Below, in pieces: positions 43,206 to 55,405 of a stretch of 64,000 bases of DNA. The stretch lies in NCBI RefSeq assembly GCF_023091745.1, contig NC_068935.1, forward strand, positions 6,147,744 to 6,211,743, given 5' to 3'. The DNA comes from Budorcas taxicolor. Lineage: Eukaryota; Chordata; Mammalia; Artiodactyla; Bovidae. The position numbers and the translations under genes are program-made. The notes under the pieces were generated by a model, which worked only from the letters and a program-made list of their open reading frames with translations, did not search any database and was not told the origin of the DNA. Within the stretch, counting starts at the first letter, position 1, and the number at the start of each line of letters is the position of its first letter.

Positions 43206-43382
43206 TGGGATCCAACTATTAAATACTTGGTTTTCTTGCTGTTATATTTTGACCAGGATTTCTGATTCCATTCATTTTTTCAAGATAATGAGCACTGCCA
43301 CCACTACAACAAACTCTCTTACCATTTTTCATTATATGAGAACTGGCTATAGATAAGAGGGCATGTTAATGCATGTCAATGA

Positions 43383-43660
43383 TTCAGCAATTACGAATTG
43401 AGCATCTACTGTGTACCAGGCACTGTGGTAATCATTTGATGTATGGAAATCAGTGAATCTATTCTCATTGGAATCACAATCTAATGGATAGAAGCAATGT
43501 AGACAAAAAAAAAAAAAAAGGTATCTGTAATATTAGAAGTATGATCCAAATTCCAATATAGCCCAGATAAAGACATCAATAACTCTGTCTGGATCAGGCT
43601 CAGGGAAGTCTTCCTAGAGGGGTTGATGCTGCGATAGGGAATGAGTGTTAGCAGCTTGCC
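43383..43660 (-). mobile_element. L2 LINE 3'-end fragment
   Basis: 'ttgagcatctactgtgtacc', 'aggcactgtggtaatcattt' and 'gctcagggaagtcttcctag' are the antisense L2 3' end, with an A run (43505-43519) inserted. Confidence 0.65.
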
Positions 43661-43683
43661 ACTTAGAAATAGTATGATTAAGC

Positions 43684-43890
43684 TGCAGTGAAAGTGAAGT
43701 CGCTCAGTCGTGTCCGACTCTGCAACCCATGGACTGTAGCCCACCAAGCTCCTCCGTCCAGGGGATTCTCCAGGCAAGAATACTGGAGTGGGTTGCCATT
43801 TCCTTCTCCAGGGTATCTTCCCAACCCAGGGATTGAACCCAGGTCTCTTGCATTGCAGGCAGATGCTTTAACCTCTGTGCCACCAGGGAT
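43684..43890 (-). mobile_element. Bov-tA SINE
   Basis: Antisense copy, head slightly damaged ('gatagacaatat' after 'gtgccaccagg' instead of gaagccc). TSD not clear. Confidence 0.92.
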
Positions 43891-44970
43891 AGACAATATA
43901 AATCTTTCACCCTCATAATTTTGGTCTGAGAGTGCTTTTAGGTGTTAGAATCCCAGATACAAAGCAGATGAAATAAGTAAATATTTCAGGCCATTTTAAT
44001 TCAAGATAACAGAACATCACAGTATCAATGTTCACATCATAATTCACAGCTGAGAAGAAACACAATGAAATCAGTCTGCTTTTTCTGTCTTTATTGGGAT
44101 GTTATGGCAATTAATATGATTGCTTATATAAAATGATTTATGAGTATAACATAATTCAAATATCAATTCAAAAAGGAAAGCTGAAATTGTAGTGACATAA
44201 CCTCATTCAACTAGTACTTAACTAAGCACCTGTTATGTGATAGAAATTCTCTAGGTGTTGTAGATACAGTGATGAACAAATGGATGGCAGAGGAGACAAG
44301 TGTAAAGAAGGGAGAAATATGGATTGCAGTAGGAGCAAATAGCAGGTGGAACTGTCCCAGTTTTAGATTTTTTGGACAGAGTAAGGCCCATTCAGGACTC
44401 TGCAATAAAGTCAGCATGTCTGGAGCCCAAATCATGAGGCAGAGAACAGCATAAGATAATGTTGCAGTGATATAGGAAGCTGCCAGTTAATAAATTTGTA
44501 AGGATCCATGTTAAGGAATTTGAATTTTATCCCAACAATGATGGACACTGAATGGGAGTATCATGTTTATATGTATATTGTAGCAAGATCACCCTGCTGA
44601 TATAATTAGAATATTATATTTTAAGTCCTTAATAAAAAACAAATCTAAGAAAAGATCATCAGTGGCTTCTAATATAATAAAAGAGGCACTAGGCATTTAG
44701 TACACAGCTCCACATATGACATATTTATACAAAAACTGAACCTAAAGCAGACCAAGTTTCTAGGTTAATATACAAGTTTATAGGAAATGTAGGAGGACAG
44801 CAGACCATGTTCAGTGAAACCACAGGGTCACAAACAAAGAACTACAGGCTGTTGGGAACTCTATAGGACAAAAAACTCAATTTATTCAGGAAATAAAGTC
44901 AAGGAAATAAAAATCTGGAGGAGAAACCTACAGAGTAGGAGGATATTTAAGGGCCACTTCAATCAAATGG

Positions 44971-45285
44971 GGGCTTCCCTGATAGCTCAGTTGGGAAAGA
45001 ATCCACCTGCATTGCAGGAGACCCTGATCCAATTCTTGGATTGGGAAGATCTGCTGGAGAAGGGATAGGCTACCCACTCCACTATTCTTGGGCTTCCCTT
45101 GTGGCCCAGCTGGTAAATAATCTGCCTGCAATGTGGGAGACCTGGGTTCGATTCCTGGGTTGGGAAGATCCCCTGGAGAAGGGAAAAGGTACCCACTCCA
45201 GTAGTCTGGCTTGGAGAATTCCATAAACTGTATAGTTAACGGGGTTGCAAAGAATTGGACACGACTGAGCTACTTTCACTTTGAA
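44971..45285 (+). mobile_element. Bov-tA dimer
   Basis: Left partial unit from gggcttccctgatagctcag to 'ggataggctacccactcc' and 'actattctt', then a full right unit gggcttcccttgtggcccag. The right B box is near intact (ggttcgattc, 45146-45155). Possible degraded TSD (aatcaaatg and aactaaatg). Confidence 0.92.
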
Positions 45286-46086
45286 CTAAATGTAGGGAGA
45301 GGATTTTGTTTGTAGAATGATTCAAACAAACAAAAAAACCCTGATAAACCACTGTGGTACTCTTAGGGAAATTTAAACAGTGACTAGATATTTGAAGGTT
45401 CCTAGGCAAGGAATTTCTATGAGTTTTTCTAGCTGTGAAAATGATGTAGTGGTCATGTTTTAAAAACAATTTTTATTTTCCAGGTAGGTGCCAGCATAAA
45501 AACAAGCCGATTAATAAATAAGACAACCAGTTACTGTGTTTGTTACTATTAGTTTTCTCCTATAATTGGTTGTAGGAGAGGAAGATTGGAAGTAGAATGG
45601 CCATGTAGGTAGGAGGTTTTTGTACCAATCCAGGAGAAAGAGAATGGAGGACTACACTAGGTTGGTGGCAGAGAAGGTGGAGAAAAATAGATGGTTTCAG
45701 GACATACTCTGGAAATAGAGCTGACAGAATTTGCTGATGAATTGGATTTGTGGGAATGTTGATGTAAGGAAATAGACAAGAACATTTGCCAGATTTCAGG
45801 CTTGATCAGTTTGGTGGATTGAGAGTGTCATGTGTTCCAAAGGGGAAAACTAGAGAATAAGTAGTGTTTGGAGAGATGGGGTAAGATTTAATATAGATGT
45901 GAGTCCTTGGTTTTAGATTTCAGTGAGATATGCTAATACACATGGAGTAATCTGTATTTGAATGTTCAGGTTTGGAGTTCAGGAAATATCTCTGGCTTAA
46001 AAGCATCAAATTAAGATTTGTTGGCATGTAGATAGCCAACTGAAGCTATGGAACTAAATGTGATCACCCAGGGGGAATGTGATTGA

Positions 46087-46130
46087 AAAGGAAGAGAGGA
46101 AAAGGGAGAAGAGGAGAGGGGGGAACAAAG
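46087..46130. repeat. Polypurine tract
   Basis: A run of A and G only, with g-rich centre (gagaggggggaa), inside the L2. Could adopt unusual DNA structure; no function is implied by sequence alone. Confidence 0.7.
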
Positions 46131-46384
46131 GTCTATAACACAACTCTGAGAACTGGCAACACAAATTTATGTAGGGAAGAATCAACCTGCAAAATAACAA
46201 GACGGGGTGGAGAGAATATGAAAAAATCTTCTGATATTCCAGGAAGCAAAAGAAGATAGTGTTTCCGAAAGAAGTGTGTGGTTAATTTAACACTGTCAAC
46301 TTCTATAGAAAAATTAAATTAGATGAGGACAGAAAGAACATTGTGTTTGGTGACATATAAGTCATTCGTGTCCATATAAAGATT

Positions 46385-46405
46385 TTGTGTGTGTGTGTGT
46401 GTGTG
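46385..46405. repeat. (GT)n microsatellite
   Basis: About ten GT units within the L2. A second short (GT)n lies at 46988-47004. Confidence 0.9.
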
Positions 46406-46742
46406 GAATGATCTAGCAAAACTAACTTAAAGTAGGTTGAGGAGTGAGTAGAATGTGGGCAAATTGTGACAGAAAATATAGGAAAATTTTAAAGGCAATG
46501 TTACCAGGAAGGAAAGATGGGGTTAAGGTGTTTTCAAGTCTTAACCATGTATTAATGAAGATGGAAAAGATCCAGTGAGCATAAGGAAAATTAAAAAAAA
46601 AAATAGGAGGGGGATAATTGGAAGTGGAAAAACATCTAAAAATCATAGAAGAGTTAGGAACCAGAGAAGACGTGAAGGGTTTGATTTTAAATAGAAGAGA
46701 CACTACTTCTTTTGTCACAGAAAAGATACTGGAAGGATACAG

Positions 46743-46957
46743 GTAGCTTCCCTGGTGGCTTAGACAGTAAAGAATCTGCCTGCAATGTGGGAGACTGGGG
46801 TTTGATTACTGGGTTGGGAGGATCCCCTGGAGAAGGAAAAGGCTACCCACTCTAGTACTCTTGCCTGAGAAATCCCATGGACAGAGGAGCCTGGCAGGCT
46901 GCAGTCCATGGGGCTGCAAAGAGTCAGTGAGTGACTGAGTGACTTAGCACGTTAGGC
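46743..46957 (+). mobile_element. Bov-tA SINE in L2
   Basis: Full copy; the tail reads 'gtgactgagtgacttagcac'. Possible weak TSD (acaggtag and acagatag). Confidence 0.92.
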
Positions 46958-47170
46958 ACAGATAGTTTTGTAGCTCTGTGTGCTTGTATGTGTGTGTGTG
47001 TGTGAAAGAAAAAAGGGAAGATTATCTGCTGAGACTGCAGGAAGATTTGGAGGTGCGTCAAAGAGGTTTGAGAACAATGGGGAAAAGTTGAAGCAGCTAT
47101 GGATATATATCCTCTGAGTTGACTGTGAGATTATAAAGTGGTTTAGGGATCAATATTGACCACAAGTGAC

Positions 47171-47750
47171 CACAAATATAGTGGCAGCAATATATGTAGT
47201 TGTATGATTTTCACCAACAGTGCTCAGCAATCTGAATATAGTAAAAGCAGAAACATTTTAAAACAAAAAATGTGAATGGTCCAAAGCAAGCTTTATTTAC
47301 CTAAGTTGTAATTTCCTGTTGGCTCCCAGGGACTCTGTTAGTAAAAGCAAGATACTAGATTCAATATACTTTGAGATCTTCGGAATGAAAGTCCTTTTTA
47401 AATACAAAGTGAAATTACCATGATAATCACATAAAATTAAGCTATTTGAGATGTTTTCTATTCTTTTTGATTCCTGCATTACATGCCATTGATTTCCCTT
47501 TGATCCATCCCTTCACGATTAACTTAGGCATGATTTTCCTAATGCTTGATATTATCCTGTCAGTTTAAGAAACATCAGAGTAAATCAAAACTGAAGATGC
47601 CTATGATCACAAAATAACAAACATGTCAAAATAGAAATGTCAGTTTTTCTTAATTTAATAGCAGCTTATATCTCCCACCAAATCCATACAAGAAATTTCC
47701 AAATACCAACTATTGTGTATCTGTGAAATGAATTCCAGTCAAAATTTAGA
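47171..47750. other. Single-copy sequence
   Basis: About 580 bases, AT-rich, no repeat or ORF of note. Confidence 0.5.
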
Positions 47751-47754
47751 CATG

Positions 47755-48690
47755 TATTTGAATGAACATTTATTCTATTGTAACGCTGTTCAGTTTGTAC
47801 CTAGCATTGTCGTTAGATCCTAGGGATTTATATATGGATAAGACAAATTTCTTTTGTGTATTTAAGGAGCTCATGAATTTGAGGCAGAGTAAAGACGGGG
47901 TGGAGGATCAGCCACTGAAGAGCCTTATATTTCTTGCTAATGGAATTTGAATTTTTAAGTTGTGGGCAGATTAAAACCTCCAAAGGATTTTCATTAAGGA
48001 AGTGACATGATCAGATTTGTGTTAAGGTCACTTTCATAGCAGAGTGTAGAAAAGGGACTCGAGGATAATAAGCTATAAGGAAAGAGAGAATTAACATTCC
48101 TGGAATGCCTGCTATATGCAAGACACAGTATTAATATACATAATATCACTTAATCACCACAAGAACAGTTAAGAACAAGCATTATCATCTCCATTTTATA
48201 GCTGAGTAAAATAAGGTTTAGAGAAGTTAATGTCCCAAAAGTCACAATCATAGTAAAATATATTGTTGGCTTCTGAACACAGCCTGACTCCAAGATCCAT
48301 GCTGTTCTTCTGGACCACACACTCAATGAGGGGCACTAGATGAATCTAAAAGTGAATAATGATGAAATTGTGAGTCGGGACTGTGGCTGTAGGAATGGAA
48401 AGAAAAGTAAAATGTGAGAAATATTCAGGGAATAGAATTGGCAACAAGATCAGTATTTTGTAGATTTGGATTGGATGGGGAGGGAAACCAAGGGGCAGTG
48501 AGAAGTCAAGAACCTCTCCTGGGTTTTAATTTGCCTAAATGAGTGGACAGATGATGATACTTTGAACTGAAATTGGTCCATGAAAAAAATAAATGGAAAA
48601 ATGTTGAAGATACAGGACAAAATGGAAATAATTGATAGAATGAAGAGCTGGAGGAGATGGGAAAGAGTACTGGTGGAGGGATTATCTTAG
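47755..48690 (-). mobile_element. L2 LINE, split by MIR
   Basis: Antisense L2: 'tgaacatttattctattg', 'ggatttatatatggataag', 'aaggagctcatgaatttgag', 'ggaagtgacatgatcagatt' and, after the MIR, 'gagaagtcaagaacctctcc'. An MIR occupies 48092-48320. Confidence 0.62.
48092..48320 (-). mobile_element. MIR SINE
   Basis: 'ggaatgcctgctatatgcaa', 'aatatcacttaatcaccaca', 'tctccattttatagctgag', 'taaggtttagagaagttaat' and 'cctgactccaagatccatgc' give the antisense MIR order nearly end to end. Confidence 0.85.
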
Positions 48691-49126
48691 TTGCTTTCTT
48701 TTTAATGGGAGGAGGAGACTATTTATATGCTCAAATATAGATAAATACAGCAGGAAGGGAATAATGTTGAGATAATTTAGACTCAATAGCCTCTATATTA
48801 TCTCTGAAAAAAAAAAAGTGAAGGCAGAAGGCAAGGAAGGGAAAGTGAGCTTGAAAAGAATAGTATTAAAGGATTGATTAACCACTGAAGGGAATAGAAA
48901 AAGGAAATGATAACCATTTTTTAGCTAACTCACAGGCAGTTATTTTGGTTCAGGTACCCAGACTGAAACTTGGTTTCAGGTTTATAACTTTAAAGGTTTC
49001 CTATTTCTCAAAATAAAGTTATCATAAATAATAATTTAGATAACTGATATTATTAGTCATGCAGGAGGATCAACATTGCTTTTTATTTATTTATTTATTT
49101 TTGCATAGTGATAGAAGCAAAATACA
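48691..49126. other. Single-copy or very old repeat sequence
   Basis: A/G-rich, with an A run at 48807-48817 and (ttta)n at 49083-49101. No gene. Confidence 0.5.
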
Positions 49127-49350
49127 GGGGCTTCCCAGGTGGTGAAGTGGTAAAGAATCCACCTGCCAATGCAGGAGACACAGGCGATGCAGGTTTGATC
49201 CCTCAGTCTGGAAGATACCCTAGGAGAGGACATGGCAACCCACTCCAGTATTCTTGCCTGGAGAATCCCATGGACAGAGGGGCCTGGCGGGCTCAGTCCA
49301 CAGGGTAAAAGAGAGTCAGATAGGACTGAATGACTGAGCACACACACACG
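49127..49350 (+). mobile_element. Bov-tA SINE, long-head subtype
   Basis: Begins ggggcttcccaggtggtgaa, with the longer head 'ccaatgcaggagacacagg' and a (ca)n tail. TSD not certain. Confidence 0.93.
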
Positions 49351-50244
49351 GGAACAAAGTATACTTTCGCCATAAGCAGAAGTGTTCTCTCTAATCTATT
49401 CTTGTTGGGTTCCGATAAAAATACTGTTAGCCTTGTAAAATAAATTAGGAGTGTTTTTCTTTTATTATTTTATGAAAGAGTTTGAGTAAGACTAAAAAGA
49501 TTGGTTTCTTGAATTTCTCTGGAAACCTTTTAGAGCTTGGTTTCTTCATTGGAAGATTTTTTTTTTTGTCTATTGAATTTATTTAATGGATTCAGGGTTA
49601 TTCAGGTTTTCTATTTCTTCTTGAGTCAGTTTCAGTAAATTATATTTTCTAGAAATTTACTCATTCAAGTTTTCAAATTTATTATAAAAATTGTGTATAC
49701 TATCCTCTTATTATGTGTTTAATAACAACATGTATAGTTATATTTTACTTTTCAAGTCCAAATATTTTTAATTTGTACCCTTTCTCTCTCATTTTTAATA
49801 TTATTTACTTGTATTCTTTCTCATTCTATTTTTCCTTGCTTAATTCCATTGGAAGATTGTCATTAAACAAAATCTCATCAAGGAAAAAACTTACACCTTT
49901 GTCAATACTCTATTTTATGTTTGCTTTCTATTTTATTAAATATTACTCTTCATTTTTTTTCTTTTCTTCTACTTTCCTTTTAATTATTTTGCTATTCTTT
50001 TTCTAAGGTCTTGAGATCTATGCTGTAATAATTATTTTCGACGTTTCTTCTTTCATAATAAACCAATTTAAGTCCATAAAATTTCTTCAAAATACCACTT
50101 TAGTGCATCCATGTATTTGGATGCATAATGTTTTCATGATCATTCAGTCCTAAGTATTTTCATGCTTTATTATTATGAAGTTTTCTTTGAGTTATGAAAT
50201 ACTTGGAATCTTGTTTTAAAATTTCAAAAGTAAGCTTAGTGTAA

Positions 50245-50480
50245 TGTATTAAAACATGTGTGATTTTACCTCTTTTGGATATATGTCCATTAGTGGGATT
50301 GTTGGATCACTTGGTAGCTGTACTTTTAATTTTTTGAGGAAACTCCATACTGTTTTCCATAATGGTTATGGCAATTAACTTTGACTCTCATGCTATATTA
50401 GAGTTTCAGTTTCTCCCCACCCTTGCCAAAACCTGTTATCTCTTGTATTTGAATAATAATCATCCTAACAGGTGTGAAGA
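50245..50480 (-). mobile_element. L1M 3' region, inverted 5' part of a twin-primed copy
   Basis: 'ggatatatgtccattagtgg', 'gattgttggatcacttggta', 'ccatactgttttccataatg' and 'cctaacaggtgtgaaga' are antisense L1 3' sequence. The next base starts a sense-oriented L1 3' end, so the two are head to head. Confidence 0.75.
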
Positions 50481-51112
50481 ATGCTAAAATGTTGAATTCA
50501 CAGGATCAGAGAATAGAACAGTGCTTACCAGAGATTAGGAGGTGGGGAAAACAGGGAGATGTTGATCAAAGGACACAAACTTTCTACTATATGATAAATT
50601 AGTTCTAGGGAATCTAATGAATGCCATAATGACTATAGTTAATAATATACTGTATTGTCTACTTGAAATTTTGTAGGAAAGTAGGTCTTAAGTGCTTTTA
50701 TCACACCAAAAGCAAAAAAACAAAAATAAAAAAGCCTCTTACAACTATATTGGGCGTTTACCCACATGGCTCAGATGGTAAAGAATCTGCCTGCAAAGCA
50801 AGAGACCCGGGTTTGATCCCTGGGTTGGGAAGATCCCCTGGAGAAGGGAATGGCAACCCACTTCAGTACTCCTGCCCAGAGAATTGTATGGACAGAGGAG
50901 CCTGACGAGCTCTAGTCCATAGGGTCACGAAGAGTCGGACATGATGGAGCAACTAACACATAGAACTATATGGAGTGATAAATGTTAAATGTTAACTTGA
51001 ATGTGATAATCATTTTCCAATATAAACATATATCAAATCATCTCATTGTTCACCTTAAATATATACAGTTTGTATTTGTCAATCATATCTCAATAAAGCT
51101 GGAAAAATTAAT
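50481..51112 (+). mobile_element. L1M 3' end, sense part of a twin-primed copy
   Basis: 'gcttaccagagattaggagg', 'gagatgttgatcaaaggac', 'actatagttaataatatact' and, after a SINE, 'ccttaaatatatacagtttg' and 'ctcaataaagctgg' reach the L1 3' terminus. With the preceding inverted part and a loss of the sequence between, this is the 5'-inversion pattern. A weak flanking similarity is taatgtattaaaacat / taatgctaaacaacat. Confidence 0.78.
50751..50963 (+). mobile_element. Bov-tA SINE inside the L1 3' end
   Basis: Full copy. Perfect 8-base TSD aactatat at 50743-50750 and 50964-50971, made of L1 3' sequence. Confidence 0.93.
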
Positions 51113-51689
51113 GCTAAACAACATAAATCCTTAAAAATACTTGATTTTTGACTTAATTATATTATAGTCAAAGAATGTGTTCTGTATGATACTAATCTTT
51201 TCAAATTTCTAATTTTTACAGCTTAAATAATCTGTATCCCTATGTATTTTTAAAATCAAATGTTCAATTACAGAGACAATTACATTTAAACTTATCATGA
51301 TGATGACATATTTATCAAATTTTCTATAATTCTGCCTTTCCTTTTTGTTTTGGGAGCTGTGTTACTAAGTTAATAGACATTTAAAATTGCCTTGTCATTT
51401 TGGTGAATTTGATCTTTATTATGTAGTGACCCTCTTTACCTCTAGCACAGAATTTTAAAATGTTTTTTTAATTACTAAAGTCTATTTTGTATGGTACTAA
51501 TATATCTGCAGTCACTTTCTTTGGGATACTATTTCATAGTATAATATTTTCATCCTTTAATTTTAACCTTTTTGTATACTCTTTTATGAATTATATAACT
51601 GGATTTTTAAAAAAGTTTAGAATAAAAATCTTTATCTTTTACATGAAGGGTTTAGCCCATTTATATTTATAGTGGTTACTGAAATATTT

Positions 51690-51733
51690 TTTTAATATAA
51701 ATTTATTTATTTTAATTGGAGGTCAATTACTTT
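51690..51733 (-). mobile_element. Ruminant L1, 44-base insertion
   Basis: 'tttatttattttaattgga' followed by 'ggtcaattacttt' is the extreme 3' end of the ruminant L1 in antisense, with a T run at the left. TSD ttactgaaatattt at 51676-51689 and 51736-51749, 14 of 14 identical. The old L1 host continues on both sides. Confidence 0.88.
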
Positions 51734-52255
51734 GATTACTGAAATATTTATATTTATTTAAATTATATTATTTATTTTCTATTTGTCTTATGTTTCTATT
51801 TTTTTCCTTTGTTTCTACTTTCTGGTAATCTTTTGGGCTGAATTTTATTGAACATTTCCAATGATTATTAAACATATTTATTTTAACCTAACAAATTCTA
51901 CAGTCAGTCAACATTGTTACCTGCTAGCTGAGCTACACAAAGAATTTATAATGTTTTATTTCTCATGATCCCCCCTCCAATGCTACATAACTGCAGTAAT
52001 AGTAAAAATCTTTGTATTTGCTGTCTGACTTTATTGAAAATATGTCAAGTGGTTCGCTGTTAACACTTATGTTATACAATTTATCAAACTATGAAAGTGT
52101 CTTTCTTTTCAAATCATAGAATTTTCTCACATACTTTTTGTTTCACTGAAGTTGTAATGGCTACTTGGACCATTGAGATAGTCTTTGAGATTGACTTCAG
52201 GCTTAGCAAGAAAAAGTGAAATATCCAATTAATGTGGTCCCCTGTGGGGATGTAG

Positions 52256-52527
52256 CAGAGAAGGCAATGGCACCCAAATCCAGTACTCTTGCCTGGAAAA
52301 TCCCATGGATGGAGGAGCCTGGTAGGCTACAGTCCATGGGGTGGCTAAGAGTTGGACACGACTGAGTGACTTCACTTTCACTTTTCACTTTCATGCATTG
52401 GAGAAGGAAATGGCAACCCACTCCAGTGTTCTTGCCTGGAGAATCCCAGGGATGGGGGAGTCTGGCGGGCTGCCATCTATGGGGTCCAACAGAGTCGGAC
52501 ACGACTGAAGCGACTTAGCAGCAGCAC
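52256..52527 (+). mobile_element. Bov-A2 SINE
   Basis: Two-unit copy. TSD tggggatgtag (52245-52255) and tgggcatgtag (52528-52538), 10 of 11 identical. Confidence 0.95.
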
Positions 52528-52538
52528 TGGGCATGTAG

Positions 52539-54959
52539 GAAACAGAATGGCAACATGTGTCACCTTGGAAAGCATGAATTAGTGATGAAATGAAATGGAA
52601 CATGGAGCTGGATGTTTTGATTTGGAATGGATATGAGACTTATGCTTATACAGAGCATAAGACTCTTTGGAGAGAATAGGTGAAATAACTTTGTGGGGAT
52701 CCTGGGCAGCTAGAATATAAGCAGTGATGCTAGTTCATGGGAAAAGCAGTTAATAGACAAGGTGAGCAGTTTTCCAAGACAAATTATTTGGAACTGAATT
52801 TTTAAAATAATTACCCTTAAAAGAAAAAAGAAAATACGTTGTACTACTCTCCTGCAGCAACTCCTACATCCCTGCTCTCTACTCCCCAGGCTAATGAAGA
52901 GATCAGCAAGTCATCTGCTGCTTTGTATTATCTGTTCCTTTGTTCCTCTTCATTAGTGTGGATAACAGAGAGTGAAATGCCATGCATCTTAGAGGCAACA
53001 CAGCATAATATTACATACATTTTCATCAGCAGCCAGTCACAATATCTTTTTCTAGGGAATCTGCAATTAATCAGTCCTTCAGGTACTTCTGTAATTTTCA
53101 CCAAATGTTGCCCTTTTGAAAGCTTCATTAATCCAGCCCCATTAGAATGGGTAGGGTGAATGAATTTATGGCTGTGGAAGGTGAAGTAACAGAATTTGCA
53201 GCTCTTAAAGAACATTGCTAGCATTCACTTATGATAATGAAGTATAAGTGATATTAAAATTCTCTACAAAATATTATTTGAAGTAAAAGAGCATCAAATA
53301 CATGGTGAATTTAATAATAAATACTTAAAACCCAAGAAATGCTTATTTACTGAAATTAATGACTCTGTAATAATAAGCCCCTTATTTGTCTTAGAACCAC
53401 ATATGCATAGCTCTAACATTGCAGACAAGGGATATTCTGAAAGGAAAAGAAGCTATATATATTCAAAGGAGAAATATGATTGAAAAAATCATTAGTACTG
53501 CAAGGATTTTCATTCATACTTGACATTTTCCTGAAATGAGAATGCTCTATTTTATGGTGAGAAATATTCCATTTGGAAAAAAGCAAACACTGGTATTTGG
53601 GGAGGAATAGTTCAGGCAACCACTGTAAGTCAAGACGAGATTTGATGATCCAGAGTCATAACCCCTGGGCTTGGATTTTTGTTTATGATCAAAAAGATGT
53701 TCCTTGCAAATATCTTATCATGTTTGTCCCTCATTTTCATTTCATTTTGTCCTTCGTTTGATTCACCATTTGTCTTTTGTCTTGTCTGCCCTGCTGCTAG
53801 AAATGACTGTTGGGGAAATAAAGCATGAAATAGGTAACTTAATGTGGCCCAGGCAGTTTTATTTTTCTTGATTTGCCCATTTTTTATGTGTCAAGCTGCA
53901 TAGGTGCACACTGTGACCAAAGGCTAAAAGAGTAGCACATATTATCTAGAGCAATAGATTTTATGAAGGGAGCTTTTTTGCATCCAAACTAATACAACCA
54001 ACAGATTTAATCAAGTTTTTGCTGGGATGAGGCTTGAAAGCTGTAACCAGTTCTGAGAGTAAAGAAGTACTATTTAGAAACAAATTACAACTCTTGTCTT
54101 TATGACATGTATCAATTTACACACAAGCTGCATAAATCACTTTTTATATTTTTCTGTAATGGAAAAATACTGCAGGGCATTTTAATAACCAATAAATTAT
54201 ATGTTTAATGAACTAGACCAAAATATAAGTGGTATGAATCAAATACCCCTAAGAATGAGGACTGAGTATTGAGTTGATAGAAATTCTGATCACATAGGCT
54301 AAACACTATTAGATCCACCACAATTCAGGAGCGTAAATGCTTATATTTCATCTGTGATCATCCACATGAAAATTCTTCTTTGGCTTTATCTCTTATTTGC
54401 AGACCTCACTTACTTACTGCTTATATTACTTTTTCAAGCAAATCGGGAGTGAAATCCAATCATTTTACCTTTAACCTGTTACAAGTATTACTTCATGAAG
54501 TTATATAGTAAATGTATTGGCCCTGATAAATTGGTAGAGAGAAGTTTTCTGAGCTGCTTATGCAAAGCAAGTATTACATCTGACGTCAACATTGGAAGCA
54601 TGTGAGGTTCCCCTGGTAAAGGAGGGTAGTCACAGAGTCAAGCAAGTACCTTCTTAGCTTTCAGATGTATGAACAGCATTCATCCTGAGGGCCCTTAACA
54701 AGGTGAGAGGAATTGGTTGAGAAGTGAAGAAACATAAATTGTGATAGGAGTTAATATGGGCTACTTCATTGCCACTCTATACTCTTGGATTCAGGACCAC
54801 ATATGTCCATGTATTGTAACAATGGAGAAGAATATTTTTACCTAAGATTTACTGATGCTATTTTTGCTTCTTATTAAAGAACAGTGAAGTGATATAGTTT
54901 AAAGAAAACAAGGTTGGAGGGCAAAACACACGGGTCTTGCAAATCACGACAAGGGTGTC
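52539..54959. other. Single-copy sequence, no gene seen
   Basis: About 2.4 kb without recognised repeats. A 106-codon ORF (+, 52839-53159) and a 98-codon ORF (-, 52928-53224) overlap on opposite strands; neither has a recognisable domain and both lack visible splice-site or start context beyond chance. Confidence 0.55.
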
Positions 54960-55008
54960 ACTGGGACTTCCCTGGTGGTCCAGTGGTTGAAACTGTGGGC
55001 TTCCAACA
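54960..55008 (+). mobile_element. CHR-type SINE head fragment
   Basis: 'ctgggacttccctggtggtc' and 'cagtggttgaaactgtggg' then 'cttccaacagggg' are the first 50 bases of the CHR tRNA-Glu SINE; the rest is absent. Confidence 0.7.
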
Positions 55009-55405
55009 GGGGAAGAGGAAGTCAGACAAGATGGTGAGTAAGTAGCTGTTTTCCCACTCTTATCTATTTGGTCTTTATTGGAAGTCTCAAAGTTTGCATA
55101 TGAAATGTGGTAAAGTTGTATCCTGTTTTATAATACAGTCATATTATGAAAATGTTGTGTACATTCACTTCTTTCCCTCAATATGTGTGGGATCCAATCA
55201 TTCTGAGCACGATAGGAGAGACTTATATTTAAAGGAAGCTTGCGACGATTCTTTGCGAAGTAAATAAACCTTTGTAATGCAAATGTTTCTAGTATAATGT
55301 TACTATTTTGCAAGTTTTTATTTTATCACATTTTCTTGCTCCAAAGTACAAATACCTTTACATAATAATGAAAACTCACACTGAATATATATTTATTATT
55401 TTGGG
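55009..55405. other. Single-copy AT-rich sequence
   Basis: About 400 bases without recognised elements. Confidence 0.5.

Larger units (their letters stand above)
44196..47170 (-). mobile_element. L2 LINE, long antisense copy with two SINE insertions
   Basis: Antisense L2 from its 3' end ('taagcacctgttatgtgata' and 'cagtgatgaacaaatggatg' at 44.2 kb) into upstream regions ('gaatttgaattttatccc' at 44.52 kb, 'agatcaccctgctg' at 44.58 kb, 'ctgacagaatttgctgatga' and 'gattggattt'-type at 45.73 kb, 'atgtgatcacccagggggaa' at 46.06 kb, 'gatgaggacagaaagaac' at 46.32 kb). Much diverged, no coding frame. The 3' end is at the left. The rightmost part (after 46.96 kb) is a weak match. Confidence 0.68.
49430..52090 (-). 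mobile_element. Old L1 (L1M type) ORF2 region with insertions
   Basis: Antisense ORF2 DNA. 49430-50240: 'gaaagagtttgagtaagac', 'ggttttctatttcttcttga', 'gtcagtttcagtaaattat'. 51115-52090: 'ttatattatagtcaaagaatg', 'tgtagtgaccctctttacc', 'ggtactaatatatctgcag' and 'cctttttgtatactctttta'. The pieces are co-linear, with a rearranged L1 3' end (50,245-51,112) and a 44-base L1 (51,690-51,733) between them. No usable reading frame. Confidence 0.72.

Noticed and set aside
52839..53224. Overlapping sense and antisense ORFs of 106 and 98 codons
   Set aside because: No domain in either, and overlap on opposite strands is common in sequence with few stop triplets by chance.
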